A DNA stretch of 64,000 nucleotides from Parahaliea maris (GCF_008064665.1 NZ_VRZA01000002.1:496001-560000); one strand, 5' to 3'; numbered from the stretch's first letter, positions 17,659 to 27,103 are shown. Made by a program: numbers and translations. The notes: generated by a model from the sequence alone, not told the origin.

Positions 17659-18162
17659 TTACGCTGACTTAACATCCCTGTACAGCGCGTTGGCTTCTCC
17701 TTCCCGTTCGTACATCAACGTTTCTATGTATGTTTGGTATTCGGGGAAGAACAGCGACTTGCGGTTAGTCCAGTAATACTCGAAGCCGGGTGTACCCCGG
17801 ATGGTTCCCAGTGTGCTGTTGATCGCATCCAGCATCCTGGGGTCCAGCGTTCCTTCCTCGACCAGATAGAAGTTGTTCTGAAACTGCAGCATTACCGTAT
17901 GAAGGACAAAAACAAACCTTACCGCCTCAATATCAGTCAGGTTCTCCGGGTTTCTGATGCCACGCAGCCATATTTCCGCAAGTTCAGCGTTGCCGGACAC
18001 CATGTTGTAGAAACCGATGAACTCGGAATTTGCATGACTCGCTGTTTCTGAGCGAGTGGCGCTGGTGTTATCGGTGACCTGAACACCTACGTAGACAAGC
18101 GATACGATCAGGCCGACGGCAGAAACGATTTCCGCCCAACTTGCGGCTTCAGACAGTTTCAT
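17659..18162 (-). CDS. Uncharacterised single-pass membrane protein (paralogue of the one at 16369-16848)
   Basis: A 167-residue protein with one N-terminal membrane helix (SWAEIVSAVGLIVSLVYVGV), then QVTDNTSATRSETASHAN and a soluble domain rich in aromatic residues. Start chosen at the ATG at 18162: this places the helix at the N-terminus as in its relative, while the longer frame upstream adds an unrelated arginine/cysteine-rich stretch. It is convergent with the multi-pass protein gene. No function is known to me. Confidence 0.65.
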   Translation of the reverse strand: MKLSEAASWAEIVSAVGLIVSLVYVGVQVTDNTSATRSETASHANSEFIGFYNMVSGNAELAEIWLRGIRNPENLTDIEAVRFVFVLHTVMLQFQNNFYLVEEGTLDPRMLDAINSTLGTIRGTPGFEYYWTNRKSLFFPEYQTYIETLMYEREGEANALYRDVKSA

Positions 18163-18513
18163 ATTTTTTCTCGTTATCAAGAACAATTGTCGAGACGCTG
18201 TAAAAACCTCGAATTTTGGGCTGATCTCTAGCGGATTATCGGCGGTCGTCACCCGTAATGTAATGAAGCCGCCCGCTGATCTGTCTACAGGTAGGGCGCA
18301 GATATGGGTCCTACAAGACCTGCAGAGTGCCATAGTAGACAGTATAGTCCGGTGAGCAAGATGACAGCTGTGAGGTGGAAGGGGGCAGTACCTGGTTCAG
18401 CAAACTGTTATTGAGCGAACAATGCGTTTTCCTTGCCGTGTGATAGCTGGCGACTTAAGTCAGCTCTGTGCTACATCTCGTAGAAAGCCAAGAACAATAA
18501 CAGGAGTGATGCT
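18163..18513. other. Intergenic stretch without a convincing gene
   Basis: These 351 bases lie between the two divergent genes that start at 18162 and 18514. Short open frames on either strand lack plausible starts and composition. It probably holds the promoters of both neighbours; the only clear signal is AGGAG at 18502-18506, the ribosome site for the gene starting at 18514. Confidence 0.5.
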
Positions 18514-19701
18514 GTGGATAGACGTGAATTCCTTCAGGGTGCGGGTGCTTTGGGTGGACTGTCGTTGCTGGGCACAGCGATGGCCGCTGCCGAAGAGGGA
18601 GGCAGTGGCAGCCGTGGTGCTATGGCGGATTTGCTGGCGGCGATGGCCGAGGTGGAGCAGACCTATCTCAGCCCAGCATACGGCGTGGTCAGGCCCGATG
18701 ACGTCGCCGAGGGCGAGCGCTTGCTGGCCCATGTGTTGCACACCGGTCTCCAGTTCTGGCTGGAGGCCGACCTCGACCGACCACAATTCATCCCCTATGT
18801 GACGGATCGTCGCAAGCTGTTGGGTGATAACCCCGATGCGCTGTATTACTTTGCCGCCGTTCGTGGTGGGGCTCGCTACCGGATCAGAGGGCAGATCGGT
18901 GCGGCGACGTTCACCTCGTTTACTGTGGAGGCGGGCAGCGGAGAGGGGCGGGTAGCCACCGCCTCTCTGGCCGAACTGGATGACGGTAGCCTCGAGATCG
19001 CCGCTGATGGCTCCTTCGAAATCCAGCTGGGAGGAGAAAAACCAACCCGTGGTAACTGGCTGCCACTGCCTCCCGAGGCTGCCCAGGTGACGACCCGCCA
19101 TTACTACGAGACACCGGTCAGTGTGATGAAGGATCCTGCAGCGACGCAGGTGCTTTCCATCGAGCCCGTTGATCCGCCAGCCCTGAAGCCGTGGGGCGGT
19201 GACAGCGAGATCGCTACTCGACTGCGCCACGTCGCAAATTTCGTGCGCGGGCAGGTGGCCATGTCGATCCCCGACCCCGCCAAACGACCTCCGATTCCCT
19301 GGGTGTCCACTGTGCCCAACCAGTTCCAGAGCCCCGGCCAGTGGCGCAGTGAAACCGGCTACGGCAACCTGAGCGCCTGGTATGCCATGGCGCCCTATGT
19401 GTTGCTGCCCGGGCAGGTACTGGAAATCAGCGGGCGCTTTCCGCCCTGCCGCTTTGCCAATGTCGTGCTGTGGAACCGCTTTATGCAGAGTTACGACTAC
19501 CGCCAGCGGACTGTCTCGTTCAATCGCAACCAGCTGGCGTACGAAGACGACGGCAGTTTCCGACTCCTGCTCGCCCATGAAGATCCGGGGCATCCCAACT
19601 GGCTGGATACCGAGGGGCGCGTCTCCGGGCTGGTGTACTGGCGCTACCTGTTGCCACGGGAGACGCCGGAGGGAGTGACAACGCGTCTGCTGTCCGGCTA
19701 G
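18514..19701 (+). CDS. Tat-exported DUF1214-domain protein
   Basis: A 395-residue protein with a twin-arginine leader (DRREFLQGAG then GLSLLGTAMAAA), so it is likely folded in the cytoplasm and exported by Tat to the periplasm. The middle contains DNPDALYYFAAVRGGARYRI, typical of the DUF1214 family, and the C-terminal part has AYEDDGSFRLLLAHEDPG. The domain's biochemical role is unknown. The GTG start at 18514 is preceded by AGGAG. It is the first of a run of genes with oxygenase or lipid-oxidation signatures. Confidence 0.8.
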   Translation: MDRREFLQGAGALGGLSLLGTAMAAAEEGGSGSRGAMADLLAAMAEVEQTYLSPAYGVVRPDDVAEGERLLAHVLHTGLQFWLEADLDRPQFIPYVTDRRKLLGDNPDALYYFAAVRGGARYRIRGQIGAATFTSFTVEAGSGEGRVATASLAELDDGSLEIAADGSFEIQLGGEKPTRGNWLPLPPEAAQVTTRHYYETPVSVMKDPAATQVLSIEPVDPPALKPWGGDSEIATRLRHVANFVRGQVAMSIPDPAKRPPIPWVSTVPNQFQSPGQWRSETGYGNLSAWYAMAPYVLLPGQVLEISGRFPPCRFANVVLWNRFMQSYDYRQRTVSFNRNQLAYEDDGSFRLLLAHEDPGHPNWLDTEGRVSGLVYWRYLLPRETPEGVTTRLLSG

Positions 19702-19770
19702 CTCCAGGGCCGGGTGATGGCAGGCTGTGTATCAGGTGATATGCTCCGGGGGCGATGATGGAGAGTGCCC

Positions 19771-21111
19771 ATGCAAAGTCCCTATCCCGACAGTGTGCTG
19801 GCCCAGCGGCAACTGATACCGGAGATCTACGGCAAGGTTGATTTTTCCCTGGTGCCAGAACGCTTTACCGCAGAGCCGGATGCGGAGAGCGCGATTCGTC
19901 GTGAGTATCGGGCGCGGCGTGGCGCGCTGCTAGCAGACAGCGCCACGGTCAAGCTGATTCGGGATTACACGATGATGGGTGACAAGGTTGCGGACGCCTA
20001 CGCAGCCCTGATTCCCCAGTACGGTTTCAGGACCCTGGTCAGCCTGCTCGAAGCGGCCTGTGACAAGGGGCTCGACGCGTTGTCGTCGCCGCCGGTAGAA
20101 CTGGTTACCTTCATCCGTTCAATGGAAGAGAAGCCCGCCTGGCTCGACATGAGCCTGGTGGAGGAGGGCGCCTTCGAGGAGCGCAATGCATTTGTGAATC
20201 TCGGCCCCTATACGATTCGCGGGGCGTTTATCGCCACCTTCATGAACAAGTATTCGGCCCTGCCGATGGCCATGACCGGGGCGCTGTCGGGGGAGCTTTC
20301 CGCCAAGCGCGTATTCGAGACGGCGACGTTCTTCGGCGCCACGATACTGCCCGGCGCCCTGGATCGTTACGGTGAAGGCTTTAAAGCCGCAGCCAAAGTG
20401 CGTTTGATGCATTCCATGGTGCGGTTTCACGCCCTGCGCAGCGAGCGCTGGGACGTCGCGACCTATGGCATTCCCATTCCCCAGGTGGACCAGATGCCTG
20501 CCGGATTGATCTCGATCTACCTGCTGTCGATGAAAGTCCTCGGCGAGGGCCGCAAAACCTTCTCGGCATCGGAGCGGGCCCGGCTGGAGCTGTCGCGTTA
20601 CCGTTGCTTCCTGCTGGGCCTGCCGGAGGAGCTATTGGGAGAGACGCCGGAGGATATCGTCCGGCTGATGATGACCCGCAATGCAACCCTGCGGGCGGGC
20701 TTTGACGACGCAACCTGCGGTGAACTGGTGCGCGCTACCATGGCGGCGGACTTGCGCCGCAATCCTTCACAATGGGGCGCGGTGTCGAACCGCCTGGAGC
20801 AGGGCTTCTCCAAGTATTTCTTCGTCAAGAATTTTTGCGATGACGACTTCGCCCGGGCCCGGCGCATCGGTGTCACCCTCAGTCCGGGAGACTGGCTGGC
20901 GGTGGTGCTGACCGCACTGCTGATATTCGGCAAATTGCGCCTGTACCGGCTGGCTTTGGAGATACCCCCTTTGCGGGCCGTGGCGGGCAGGTCCCTGCTA
21001 CGTCGACTGCGCCTGCTGCTGTCGCGCTGGGGGCGGGCGGAGTTTGTGACGGACGCATCCAGTTACCGCGAGCCTGCTGACCCGGCTCCCCGGGTGTCGT
21101 CTCAGGAATAG
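19771..21111 (+). CDS. MpaB-type oxygenase (DUF2236)
   Basis: A 446-residue protein related to the ER-bound oxygenase MpaB/latex-clearing-protein family (DUF2236), helical haem b proteins that cleave C=C bonds of isoprenoid chains in characterised members. RLMHSMVRFHAL supplies a candidate haem-ligand histidine, and PYTIRGAFIATFMNKYS and GYGIPIPQ-like motifs (here YGIPIPQVDQM) are family features. The start is the ATG at 19771 after GGAGAG. No export signal is seen, but a hydrophobic segment near residue 375 may tether it to the membrane. Substrate unknown. It overlaps the convergent cupin gene by ten bases. Confidence 0.8.
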   Translation: MQSPYPDSVLAQRQLIPEIYGKVDFSLVPERFTAEPDAESAIRREYRARRGALLADSATVKLIRDYTMMGDKVADAYAALIPQYGFRTLVSLLEAACDKGLDALSSPPVELVTFIRSMEEKPAWLDMSLVEEGAFEERNAFVNLGPYTIRGAFIATFMNKYSALPMAMTGALSGELSAKRVFETATFFGATILPGALDRYGEGFKAAAKVRLMHSMVRFHALRSERWDVATYGIPIPQVDQMPAGLISIYLLSMKVLGEGRKTFSASERARLELSRYRCFLLGLPEELLGETPEDIVRLMMTRNATLRAGFDDATCGELVRATMAADLRRNPSQWGAVSNRLEQGFSKYFFVKNFCDDDFARARRIGVTLSPGDWLAVVLTALLIFGKLRLYRLALEIPPLRAVAGRSLLRRLRLLLSRWGRAEFVTDASSYREPADPAPRVSSQE

Positions 21112-21425
21112 AACACCGCCACCCAGACGGTCCGTCTGTCGGTAGCGGTCCAGGAGACCCGGTGCCTGCTGTGGGCCGGGATGGTGAGGTAGTCCCCTTT
21201 CTGTAAGCGGTGAACCATGCCGTCGTCGAAGGTCACTTCGGCTGCGCCCTGGATCACCAACACCCATTCGTGTTCCGCCTGGTCGTACCAGCCGGTCTCC
21301 GGGGAAGTCTGGCCGGTGGACACAATTCGCTCGATGCGTACTGTGTCTCCCCGGGCGAGGTCGGTGAAGATTTCCTTACCCCAGGAGGGCGGAATGGATT
21401 CCAGCAGGTTGCCATGCTGTTTCAT
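21102..21425 (-). CDS. Small cupin-domain protein
   Basis: A single-domain cupin of 107 residues. The two metal motifs are visible: EHEWVLVIQGAAEVTF and GDYLTIPAHSRHRV, giving His, Glu and His ligands for one metal ion. The spacing fits the short phosphoribosylaminoimidazole-like/ectoine-like cupins with no catalytic partner domain. Likely cytoplasmic. It is convergent with the MpaB-type gene. Function cannot be set from sequence. Confidence 0.8.
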   Translation of the reverse strand: MKQHGNLLESIPPSWGKEIFTDLARGDTVRIERIVSTGQTSPETGWYDQAEHEWVLVIQGAAEVTFDDGMVHRLQKGDYLTIPAHSRHRVSWTATDRRTVWVAVFYS

Positions 21426-21659
21426 TGAGTGCGTCCTCTGCGCTGGGGCGAGTCATGGGAGCCCGCCGGTCCTTTTCAGTTTGGAATAATACAAGCGCCG
21501 CGTCATGCCAATTCTATGGAATCCTTTCCGCTGTGGATGCTTTACCATCAGGTGAGCTGTGCCCTGACCTAGTGACCACAGGAGTGGGCCGCCAATCGCC
21601 GTAGCGCACAGTGAGCTGTTGCAGAGAACCCGATTGGTGGTATCCGGGGATGTGATTCG

Positions 21660-22619
21660 ATGACCGATCAGGCCGAGTCCGTCGAGGCGCCTGATGCCTC
21701 TGCAATGCCGGTGACCTCGTCGCCGGCGCATTCACGTTGGCACGATTTCCTGCTGACCCTGCCACAACCGCTACTCGTACTGGGCTCCATGTTTTCGGTG
21801 GCGCTGGTGTACACCTATCAGTGGTTCGACCCGGGCCTGTACGCCGTCATCATGACGGTGCTGCCCTTGCCCCTCGTCCTGATAGCGGAGCGCATCTGGG
21901 GCAAGCGCGAGGACTGGGAGTTGAGTCCGCGGGAGTTTGCGGAAGACGCCTTCTGGATTGCCGGTAGCGGTCTGTTGTGGGTGCCGCTGTACGTGGATTA
22001 TTACAAGACACCGATTTCCGAAGGCTTCAGAGCAGTGCGCGATCTTGCGCCCCTGGATATCGAACTGGCGCCGCAGTCCGTCATTGGACTGGTTTTCGGG
22101 GCGATCCTGGTCAGGACACTGGCCGAGTTTATCTACTACTGGCTGCACCGCGCCCAGCACGAGTCCCTGTTCTGGTGGCGAATTCACGCCACCCATCACC
22201 ACATCACCAAGATGGGCGCTGCGCGCAGCGACCGCACCCATCCCCTGGAATTCCTCGCCCTGATGATCGGCACGCCCATCATACTTGCGCTGACCGGGGC
22301 CAGCGACGCCCTGATCGCAGTCACCGGCGCTTTCGGATTCTTCAGTGGCTACCTCAATCACGCCAACCTGCCGCTGCGGTCTGGCATCTACGGGCTCTAT
22401 TTCACCACCGCGGAGCAGCATCACCTGCATCACTCCCGGGATATGGACAGCAGCAACTCCAATTACGGCTGCACCATCATCATCTGGGACCGTATCTTCG
22501 GCACCTACTCGGGCCGCACGGATATCGAGGCCATTGGCGCCGGCACAGGCAAGGCCCTGAGCATCTGGGACCAGTACAAAATGGCCTTTGTCTCGACGGA
22601 CCGACTCACCAAATACTAG
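21660..22619 (+). CDS. Sterol desaturase / fatty acid hydroxylase family protein
   Basis: Integral-membrane di-iron enzyme of 319 residues with the three histidine boxes of the family: HRAQH at 163-167, HATHHH at 176-181, and HHLHHSRD near 256. Four membrane helices are apparent: two near residues 35-75, one near 95-113 and one near 140-160, with more hydrophobic sequence at about 210-235. The family hydroxylates or desaturates lipids with O2. The actual lipid substrate is unknown. The next gene follows after 11 bases and is probably cotranscribed. Confidence 0.9.
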   Translation: MTDQAESVEAPDASAMPVTSSPAHSRWHDFLLTLPQPLLVLGSMFSVALVYTYQWFDPGLYAVIMTVLPLPLVLIAERIWGKREDWELSPREFAEDAFWIAGSGLLWVPLYVDYYKTPISEGFRAVRDLAPLDIELAPQSVIGLVFGAILVRTLAEFIYYWLHRAQHESLFWWRIHATHHHITKMGAARSDRTHPLEFLALMIGTPIILALTGASDALIAVTGAFGFFSGYLNHANLPLRSGIYGLYFTTAEQHHLHHSRDMDSSNSNYGCTIIIWDRIFGTYSGRTDIEAIGAGTGKALSIWDQYKMAFVSTDRLTKY

Positions 22620-22630
22620 GGGGCAAAACT

Positions 22631-23215
22631 GTGATTGAGGGGAGGGCAGTAGTGGGGGCGGCAGCACTGTTGATGGCGGCCACTGCCGTCCTGGCGCAGG
22701 CATCTCTGGCAAGCGATCAACAGCAGGCGCTGGAGGCCAACCGGAACACCGCGGAGGCATTTATCGACGCGTTTTACTCCTTCGACCCGGCACAGTTGGC
22801 GCCGCTGCTGGAGCATGCCGATGAGAGTGCCGGCAAGATTCTGCATTACCAGGGCTGGGCCGAGGGCGGAAACTACAAGGTCCTGCAGCGCCAGGCCTGC
22901 GAAGCCGAATCGGCGTGGAAGTTTCACTGTGCTGTCACCGTGCAGGACGATCCTGTGCTTGCCCTGCAGACCGGGTTCAATGTGACCGACACTTTCCACC
23001 TGACGTTTGCCGGCCAGGCTATCGCGTCAATTGAAACCAGCTCCAACGACCAGCCCATTTACTACGAGGCGCGGGAATGGGTGGAGCAGAATATGCCCGA
23101 AGTGATGGCGGGACCCTGCGCCGAGAGCGCGGCGACGCCGGCAGCCTGTGCCCGGGCCATGACGGAGGGCTACAAGGCGTTTTATGCCATCAGGCAGGAG
23201 AAGGGGGAGAATTAG
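22631..23215 (+). CDS. Exported protein of unknown function
   Basis: A 194-residue protein starting at GTG 22631 with GGGGG of the preceding stop region as a possible ribosome site. A signal peptide is clear (VVGAAALLMAATAVLAQA), so it is periplasmic. The mature part reads AEAFIDAFYSFDPAQLAPLL, which resembles the helical start of SnoaL/NTF2-like folds; this is a guess from pattern only. It directly follows the sterol-desaturase-type gene and its last codon overlaps the end of the convergent TetR gene. Confidence 0.7.
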   Translation: MIEGRAVVGAAALLMAATAVLAQASLASDQQQALEANRNTAEAFIDAFYSFDPAQLAPLLEHADESAGKILHYQGWAEGGNYKVLQRQACEAESAWKFHCAVTVQDDPVLALQTGFNVTDTFHLTFAGQAIASIETSSNDQPIYYEAREWVEQNMPEVMAGPCAESAATPAACARAMTEGYKAFYAIRQEKGEN

Positions 23216-23844
23216 CCTGGCCGGGTTTGTTCCCGGCGAATACCTGCAATAAACGTGCGCACACTCAGGTCCACCTGGCGCTCGAGGTCGATGTGGCGCT
23301 GGAACAGGTCCGGCACATCCACCCGCAGGGTGGCCAGGCCGTGGATGCCCGCCCAACCCGCATTGGCAAGATAGACGAGGTCCTGCTCGGCGAAGATACC
23401 GCGTTCCATACCGTGACGCAGGATGGTCTGTACCAGCAGGAAGGTGGCCCGGCTGGCTTCACGCAATTCAGGGTACTGCTCGGCTGGCTGGGTGGCGGGG
23501 CCGAACATCAGTTTGAACAGTTGGGGGTTTTCTGCGGCGTAGGCCACATAGGCGTGGGCGAAAGCCATCAACTCGGCTTCCGGGCAGTCACCGGCTTGCT
23601 GTCCGGCCTGCTTGAGGGCCGTGAGCAGCCCGCGGTAACCGCGGGCTGCCATGGCGGCGAACAGTTCGCCTTTGTCGGCAAAGTGACGGTAGGGCGCCGT
23701 CTGGGACACGCCGATGGCGCGCGCCAGGGCACGCAGGCTCAGGGTTTCGGCACCCTGTTCCCGCAGCTGGTCCACGGCGGTGTCGAGCAGTTCCGCCCGC
23801 AGGTTGCCGTGGTGGTAGCTTCGGCTGGCTCCCTCGTCACTCAT
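23212..23844 (-). CDS. TetR-family transcriptional regulator
   Basis: A 210-residue regulator with the N-terminal TetR helix-turn-helix, AELLDTAVDQLREQGAETLSLRALARAIGVSQTAPYRHF being split across residues about 18-56, where GVSQTAPYRHFADKGEL is the recognition-helix segment. The C-terminal ligand domain (QAGDCPEAELMAFAHAYVAY onward) resembles the TetR_C WHG group by its regular helices. It starts 15 bases before the malate dehydrogenase gene ends... the two are in tandem on the minus strand with mdh further upstream. Targets may be the lipid-oxidation genes that converge on it. Confidence 0.9.
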   Translation of the reverse strand: MSDEGASRSYHHGNLRAELLDTAVDQLREQGAETLSLRALARAIGVSQTAPYRHFADKGELFAAMAARGYRGLLTALKQAGQQAGDCPEAELMAFAHAYVAYAAENPQLFKLMFGPATQPAEQYPELREASRATFLLVQTILRHGMERGIFAEQDLVYLANAGWAGIHGLATLRVDVPDLFQRHIDLERQVDLSVRTFIAGIRREQTRPG

Positions 23845-23858
23845 TGCCCGGTCGCAGG

Positions 23859-24839
23859 TCAGGGCAGCAGGTGCTTGACCGCGTCGCGCTCTTCGGCCAG
23901 TTCGGTTTCCGTGGCCGTCATCTTGGCCTGACTGAACTCACCCACGTCCACGCCCTGGACGATTTCCCAGTCGCCACCCTTGCAGCGGCAGGGGAAGGAG
24001 TAGATCAGGCCTTCGGCGATGCCGTAGGAACCGTCGGAGTACACACCCATGGAGACCCAGTCGTCGCCCTCGGTGCCCAGCGCCCAGCTGCGCATGTGAT
24101 CGATGGCAGCGTTGGCGGCAGAGGCGGCGGAGGAAGCGCCACGGGCCTTGATGATGGCGGCACCGCGCTGCTGCACAGTGGGGATGAAGTCCGCTTCATA
24201 CCAGGCCTGGTCAACCAGTTCGATCGCCTTGGTGCCATCGACTTCGGCATTGAACAGGTCGGGGTACTGGGTGGCGGAGTGGTTGCCCCAGATGGTCATG
24301 CGCTTCACGTCGTTGACGGTCTTGCCGGTTTTCTGGGCAATCTGGGTCATGGCGCGGTTGTGATCCAGGCGGGTCATCGCAGTGAAGTTGCGCGGGTCGA
24401 TGCCCGGCGCGTTGCGCTGGGTGATCAGGGCGTTGGTGTTGGCGGGGTTGCCGACGACCAGGACCTTGATGTCCTTGCTGGCGTTGTCGTTGATCGCCTT
24501 GCCCTGCACGGAGAAGATCGCCGCGTTGGCTTCCAGCAGGTCCTTGCGCTCCATGCCCGGGCCGCGGGGGCGGGCGCCGACCAGCAGGGCGTAGTCGGTG
24601 TCCTTGAACGCCACGTTCGGGTCGTCGGAGCAGGTGATGCCGGCCAGCAGCGGGAAGGCGCAGTCGTCCAGCTCCATGCGAACGCCCTCGAGGGCTTCCA
24701 TGGCGGGGGTGATGTCCAGCAGTTGCAGGATCACGGGCTGGTCGTCGCCCAGCATGGCGCCGGAGGCGATACGGAACAGCAGGGCGTAGCCGATCTGGCC
24801 AGCGGCGCCAGTGACGGTGACTCGAACAGGTGCTTTCAT
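23859..24839 (-). CDS. mdh: Malate dehydrogenase (NAD)
   Basis: Cytosolic-type malate dehydrogenase of 326 residues, interconverting malate and oxaloacetate in the TCA cycle. The NAD-binding loop [14 protein letters not shown] starts at residue 9, substrate arginines are in [18 protein letters not shown] follows, and the catalytic histidine is in [12 protein letters not shown]. It resembles the group 2 (GAAGQIGY) enzymes found in many proteobacteria and actinobacteria rather than the E. coli form. It stands alone, divergent from ttcA. Confidence 0.97.
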   Translation of the reverse strand: MKAPVRVTVTGAAGQIGYALLFRIASGAMLGDDQPVILQLLDITPAMEALEGVRMELDDCAFPLLAGITCSDDPNVAFKDTDYALLVGARPRGPGMERKDLLEANAAIFSVQGKAINDNASKDIKVLVVGNPANTNALITQRNAPGIDPRNFTAMTRLDHNRAMTQIAQKTGKTVNDVKRMTIWGNHSATQYPDLFNAEVDGTKAIELVDQAWYEADFIPTVQQRGAAIIKARGASSAASAANAAIDHMRSWALGTEGDDWVSMGVYSDGSYGIAEGLIYSFPCRCKGGDWEIVQGVDVGEFSQAKMTATETELAEERDAVKHLLP

Positions 24840-24963
24840 GGAGAGGCGTCCTCAGTCGGATGGTGGGGGAAATTGGGGCGCACATTGTCCGGGGAAATGG
24901 ATGAAAAAACAAGCAGCCCCCTGTAAAATGCGCCGCGAATCAATGACATGACGAAAACCCTTT

Positions 24964-25821
24964 ATGCGCGAACTCTCTCGCAAGGAAAAAACCGAGTTCA
25001 ACAAGCTGCAGAAACGGCTGCGCCGCAACGTGGGCAACGCCATTGCCGACTACAACATGATCGAGGATGGCGACCGGATCATGGTGTGCCTGTCCGGCGG
25101 CAAGGACTCCTACGGCATGCTCGATGTGCTGATGAACCTGCGCCAGAGCGCGCCGGTGGACTTCGAGCTGGTGGCGGTGAATCTCGATCAGAAGCAGCCC
25201 GGTTTCCCCGAGGAAGTCCTGCCGGCCTACCTCGAGGCACTCGATATTCCCTACTACATCCTCGAGAAGGACACCTACAGCATCGTGCGCGAAGTGGTGC
25301 CCGAGGGCAAAACCACCTGCGGCCTGTGCTCACGCCTGCGCCGGGGCAGCCTGTACGGCTTCGCCGCGGACATCGGCGCCAACAAGATCGCCCTGGGTCA
25401 CCACCGGGACGACATTGTCGAAACCCTGTTCCTCAACATGTTCTTTCAGGGTACCCTCAAGGCCATGCCCCCCAAGCTGTTGAGCGATGACGGTAAAAAT
25501 GTGGTTATCCGGCCCCTGGCATACTGCAAGGAGAAGGACCTGATGGCCTACGCCGATTACAAGGCCTTCCCCATCATTCCCTGTAACCTCTGCGGTTCCC
25601 AGGAAAACCTCCAGCGCCAGCAGGTGAAACTCATGCTGGCGGAGTGGGAGCGGCAGTACCCCGGCCGCACCGAGACTATCTTCCGCGCCATCAAGAATGT
25701 GGCGCCTTCCCAGCTGGCAGACACAGGATTGTTTGACTTTGCCGGCCTGCGCTCAGGCAGCCTGCGCGCGGAGGTCGACAACGACCTTCACCTCCCTGGC
25801 ATCCGGGTCGTCAATCTCTAG
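24964..25821 (+). CDS. ttcA: tRNA 2-thiocytidine(32) synthetase TtcA
   Basis: ATP- and Fe-S-dependent enzyme of 285 residues that puts sulfur on cytidine 32 of certain tRNAs. The PP-loop SGGKDS is at 44-49 and the cluster-binding CxxC at Cys119/Cys122 ([11 protein letters not shown]), with a further pair in IPCNLCGSQ. These features separate TtcA from the related TilS. The last base of its stop codon is the first base of the ccmA GTG, so ccmA may be translationally coupled to it. Upstream, a TAAAAT hexamer near 24927 could be a -10. Confidence 0.96.
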   Translation: MRELSRKEKTEFNKLQKRLRRNVGNAIADYNMIEDGDRIMVCLSGGKDSYGMLDVLMNLRQSAPVDFELVAVNLDQKQPGFPEEVLPAYLEALDIPYYILEKDTYSIVREVVPEGKTTCGLCSRLRRGSLYGFAADIGANKIALGHHRDDIVETLFLNMFFQGTLKAMPPKLLSDDGKNVVIRPLAYCKEKDLMAYADYKAFPIIPCNLCGSQENLQRQQVKLMLAEWERQYPGRTETIFRAIKNVAPSQLADTGLFDFAGLRSGSLRAEVDNDLHLPGIRVVNL

Positions 25822-26420
25822 TGGCCTCCCTGCTGGAGGCCGTGGACCTCGGCCTGGTGCGGGGTGGCCGGGACCTGTTCCAGCAACTCAGCTTCGAGGT
25901 CGGCCCCGGCCAGCTGGTGCAGATTGAAGGCGTTAACGGCGCCGGCAAGACCAGCCTGTTGCGGATTCTCGCGGGTCTGTCCCGCTACGGCTTCAGCGGC
26001 AGGGTGATCCGCCACGCCCCCCTGATGTATCTGGGGCATCATAGCGCGGTGAAGGGCATGCTGACGCCGCGCGAGAATCTGGCGTGGCATATCTCGGGGG
26101 AGGGGAGTTACAGCCCCGGGGAGATTGACGACGCCCTCGCCCGAGTCGGGCTGTACGGTTACGAAGACGTTCCCAGCCATGCGCTGTCCGCTGGCCAGCA
26201 TCGCCGGGTCAACCTGGCGCGGCTGTACCTGTCCCGGGCCCCCCTGTGGCTGCTGGATGAGCCCTTTACCGCTATCGACAAGGGCGGCGTCGCGGAGCTG
26301 GAAGCCCTGCTGGTGCGACATGCCACCGCCGGCAACGCGGTCATACTGACATCTCACCAGAGCCTGTCGGTCAGCTACCCGGTGGCCATGCTCGACCTGC
26401 TGACGGGCCTGGCCGCGTGA
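25821..26420 (+). CDS. ccmA: Cytochrome c maturation ATPase CcmA
   Basis: ATPase of the haem-handling ABC complex CcmABCD of System I, 199 residues. ATP hydrolysis releases holo-CcmE from CcmC. Walker A is GVNGAGKTS at 37-45, the signature is LSAGQHRRVNLARL and Walker B is LWLLDEPFTAID. The GTG start overlaps the ttcA stop. The stop overlaps ccmB. It heads a complete ccmA-I run, which continues to 32755. Confidence 0.95.
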   Translation: MASLLEAVDLGLVRGGRDLFQQLSFEVGPGQLVQIEGVNGAGKTSLLRILAGLSRYGFSGRVIRHAPLMYLGHHSAVKGMLTPRENLAWHISGEGSYSPGEIDDALARVGLYGYEDVPSHALSAGQHRRVNLARLYLSRAPLWLLDEPFTAIDKGGVAELEALLVRHATAGNAVILTSHQSLSVSYPVAMLDLLTGLAA

Positions 26421-27103
26421 TGGCTCCCGGCGCCCTGGCGTTCTGCAGCCGCATCCTGCGCCGTCAACTGGTGCTGGCCCTGCGCCGCCCGGTGGATATC
26501 GGCAACCCGCTGCTGTTCTTTGCCATGGTGGTGGCCCTGTTCCCGCTGGGGCTGGGCCCGGCGCCGGCGGCGCTGGCGGGCTTCGCCCCCGGCATCCTGT
26601 GGATTATTGCCCTGCTGGCCAACCTGCTGACGGCAGACAACCTGTTTCGCGGCGATTTCGAGGACGGCAGCCTGGAGCAACTGCTGTTGTCACCCCAGCC
26701 CCTGTACCTGTCGGTGCTGGCCTACACCCTGGCGCAATGGCTGGTGACCGGCCTGCTGCTGGCCCTGGTGTCGCCGCTGTTTGCAGTGATGCTGGGCTTG
26801 TCAGCCAGCGCGATCCCGGTGCTGATGTTCAGCCTGCTGCTGGGTTCTGCGGTACTGAGCCTGGTGGGCGGTATTGGCGCCGCACTCACTGTGGGCCTGA
26901 AGCGTGGCGGCATGCTGATTGCGCTGCTGATCCTGCCCTTCTATATGCCGGTGCTGATCTTCGGCAGTGCTGCGGTACAGGCGGTGGCGGGGGGCATGGA
27001 TGCCTCTGCCCACCTGGCGATACTCGGGGCCATGCTCTGTTTTGCCATCGCTCTGGCGCCGCTGGCCATCGGCGCTGCACTGAGGATCAGTATCGATGCC
27101 TGA
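26420..27103 (+). CDS. ccmB: Cytochrome c maturation permease CcmB
   Basis: Six-helix inner-membrane partner of CcmA, about 227 residues. Typical family sequences are seen: FEDGSLEQLLLSPQPL near residue 75 and GGMLIALLILPFYMPVLIFG in the C-terminal half. The ATG at 26420 overlaps the ccmA TGA by one base; a GTG one codon earlier is equally in frame. An 80-base gap separates it from ccmC. Confidence 0.95.
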   Translation: MAPGALAFCSRILRRQLVLALRRPVDIGNPLLFFAMVVALFPLGLGPAPAALAGFAPGILWIIALLANLLTADNLFRGDFEDGSLEQLLLSPQPLYLSVLAYTLAQWLVTGLLLALVSPLFAVMLGLSASAIPVLMFSLLLGSAVLSLVGGIGAALTVGLKRGGMLIALLILPFYMPVLIFGSAAVQAVAGGMDASAHLAILGAMLCFAIALAPLAIGAALRISIDA

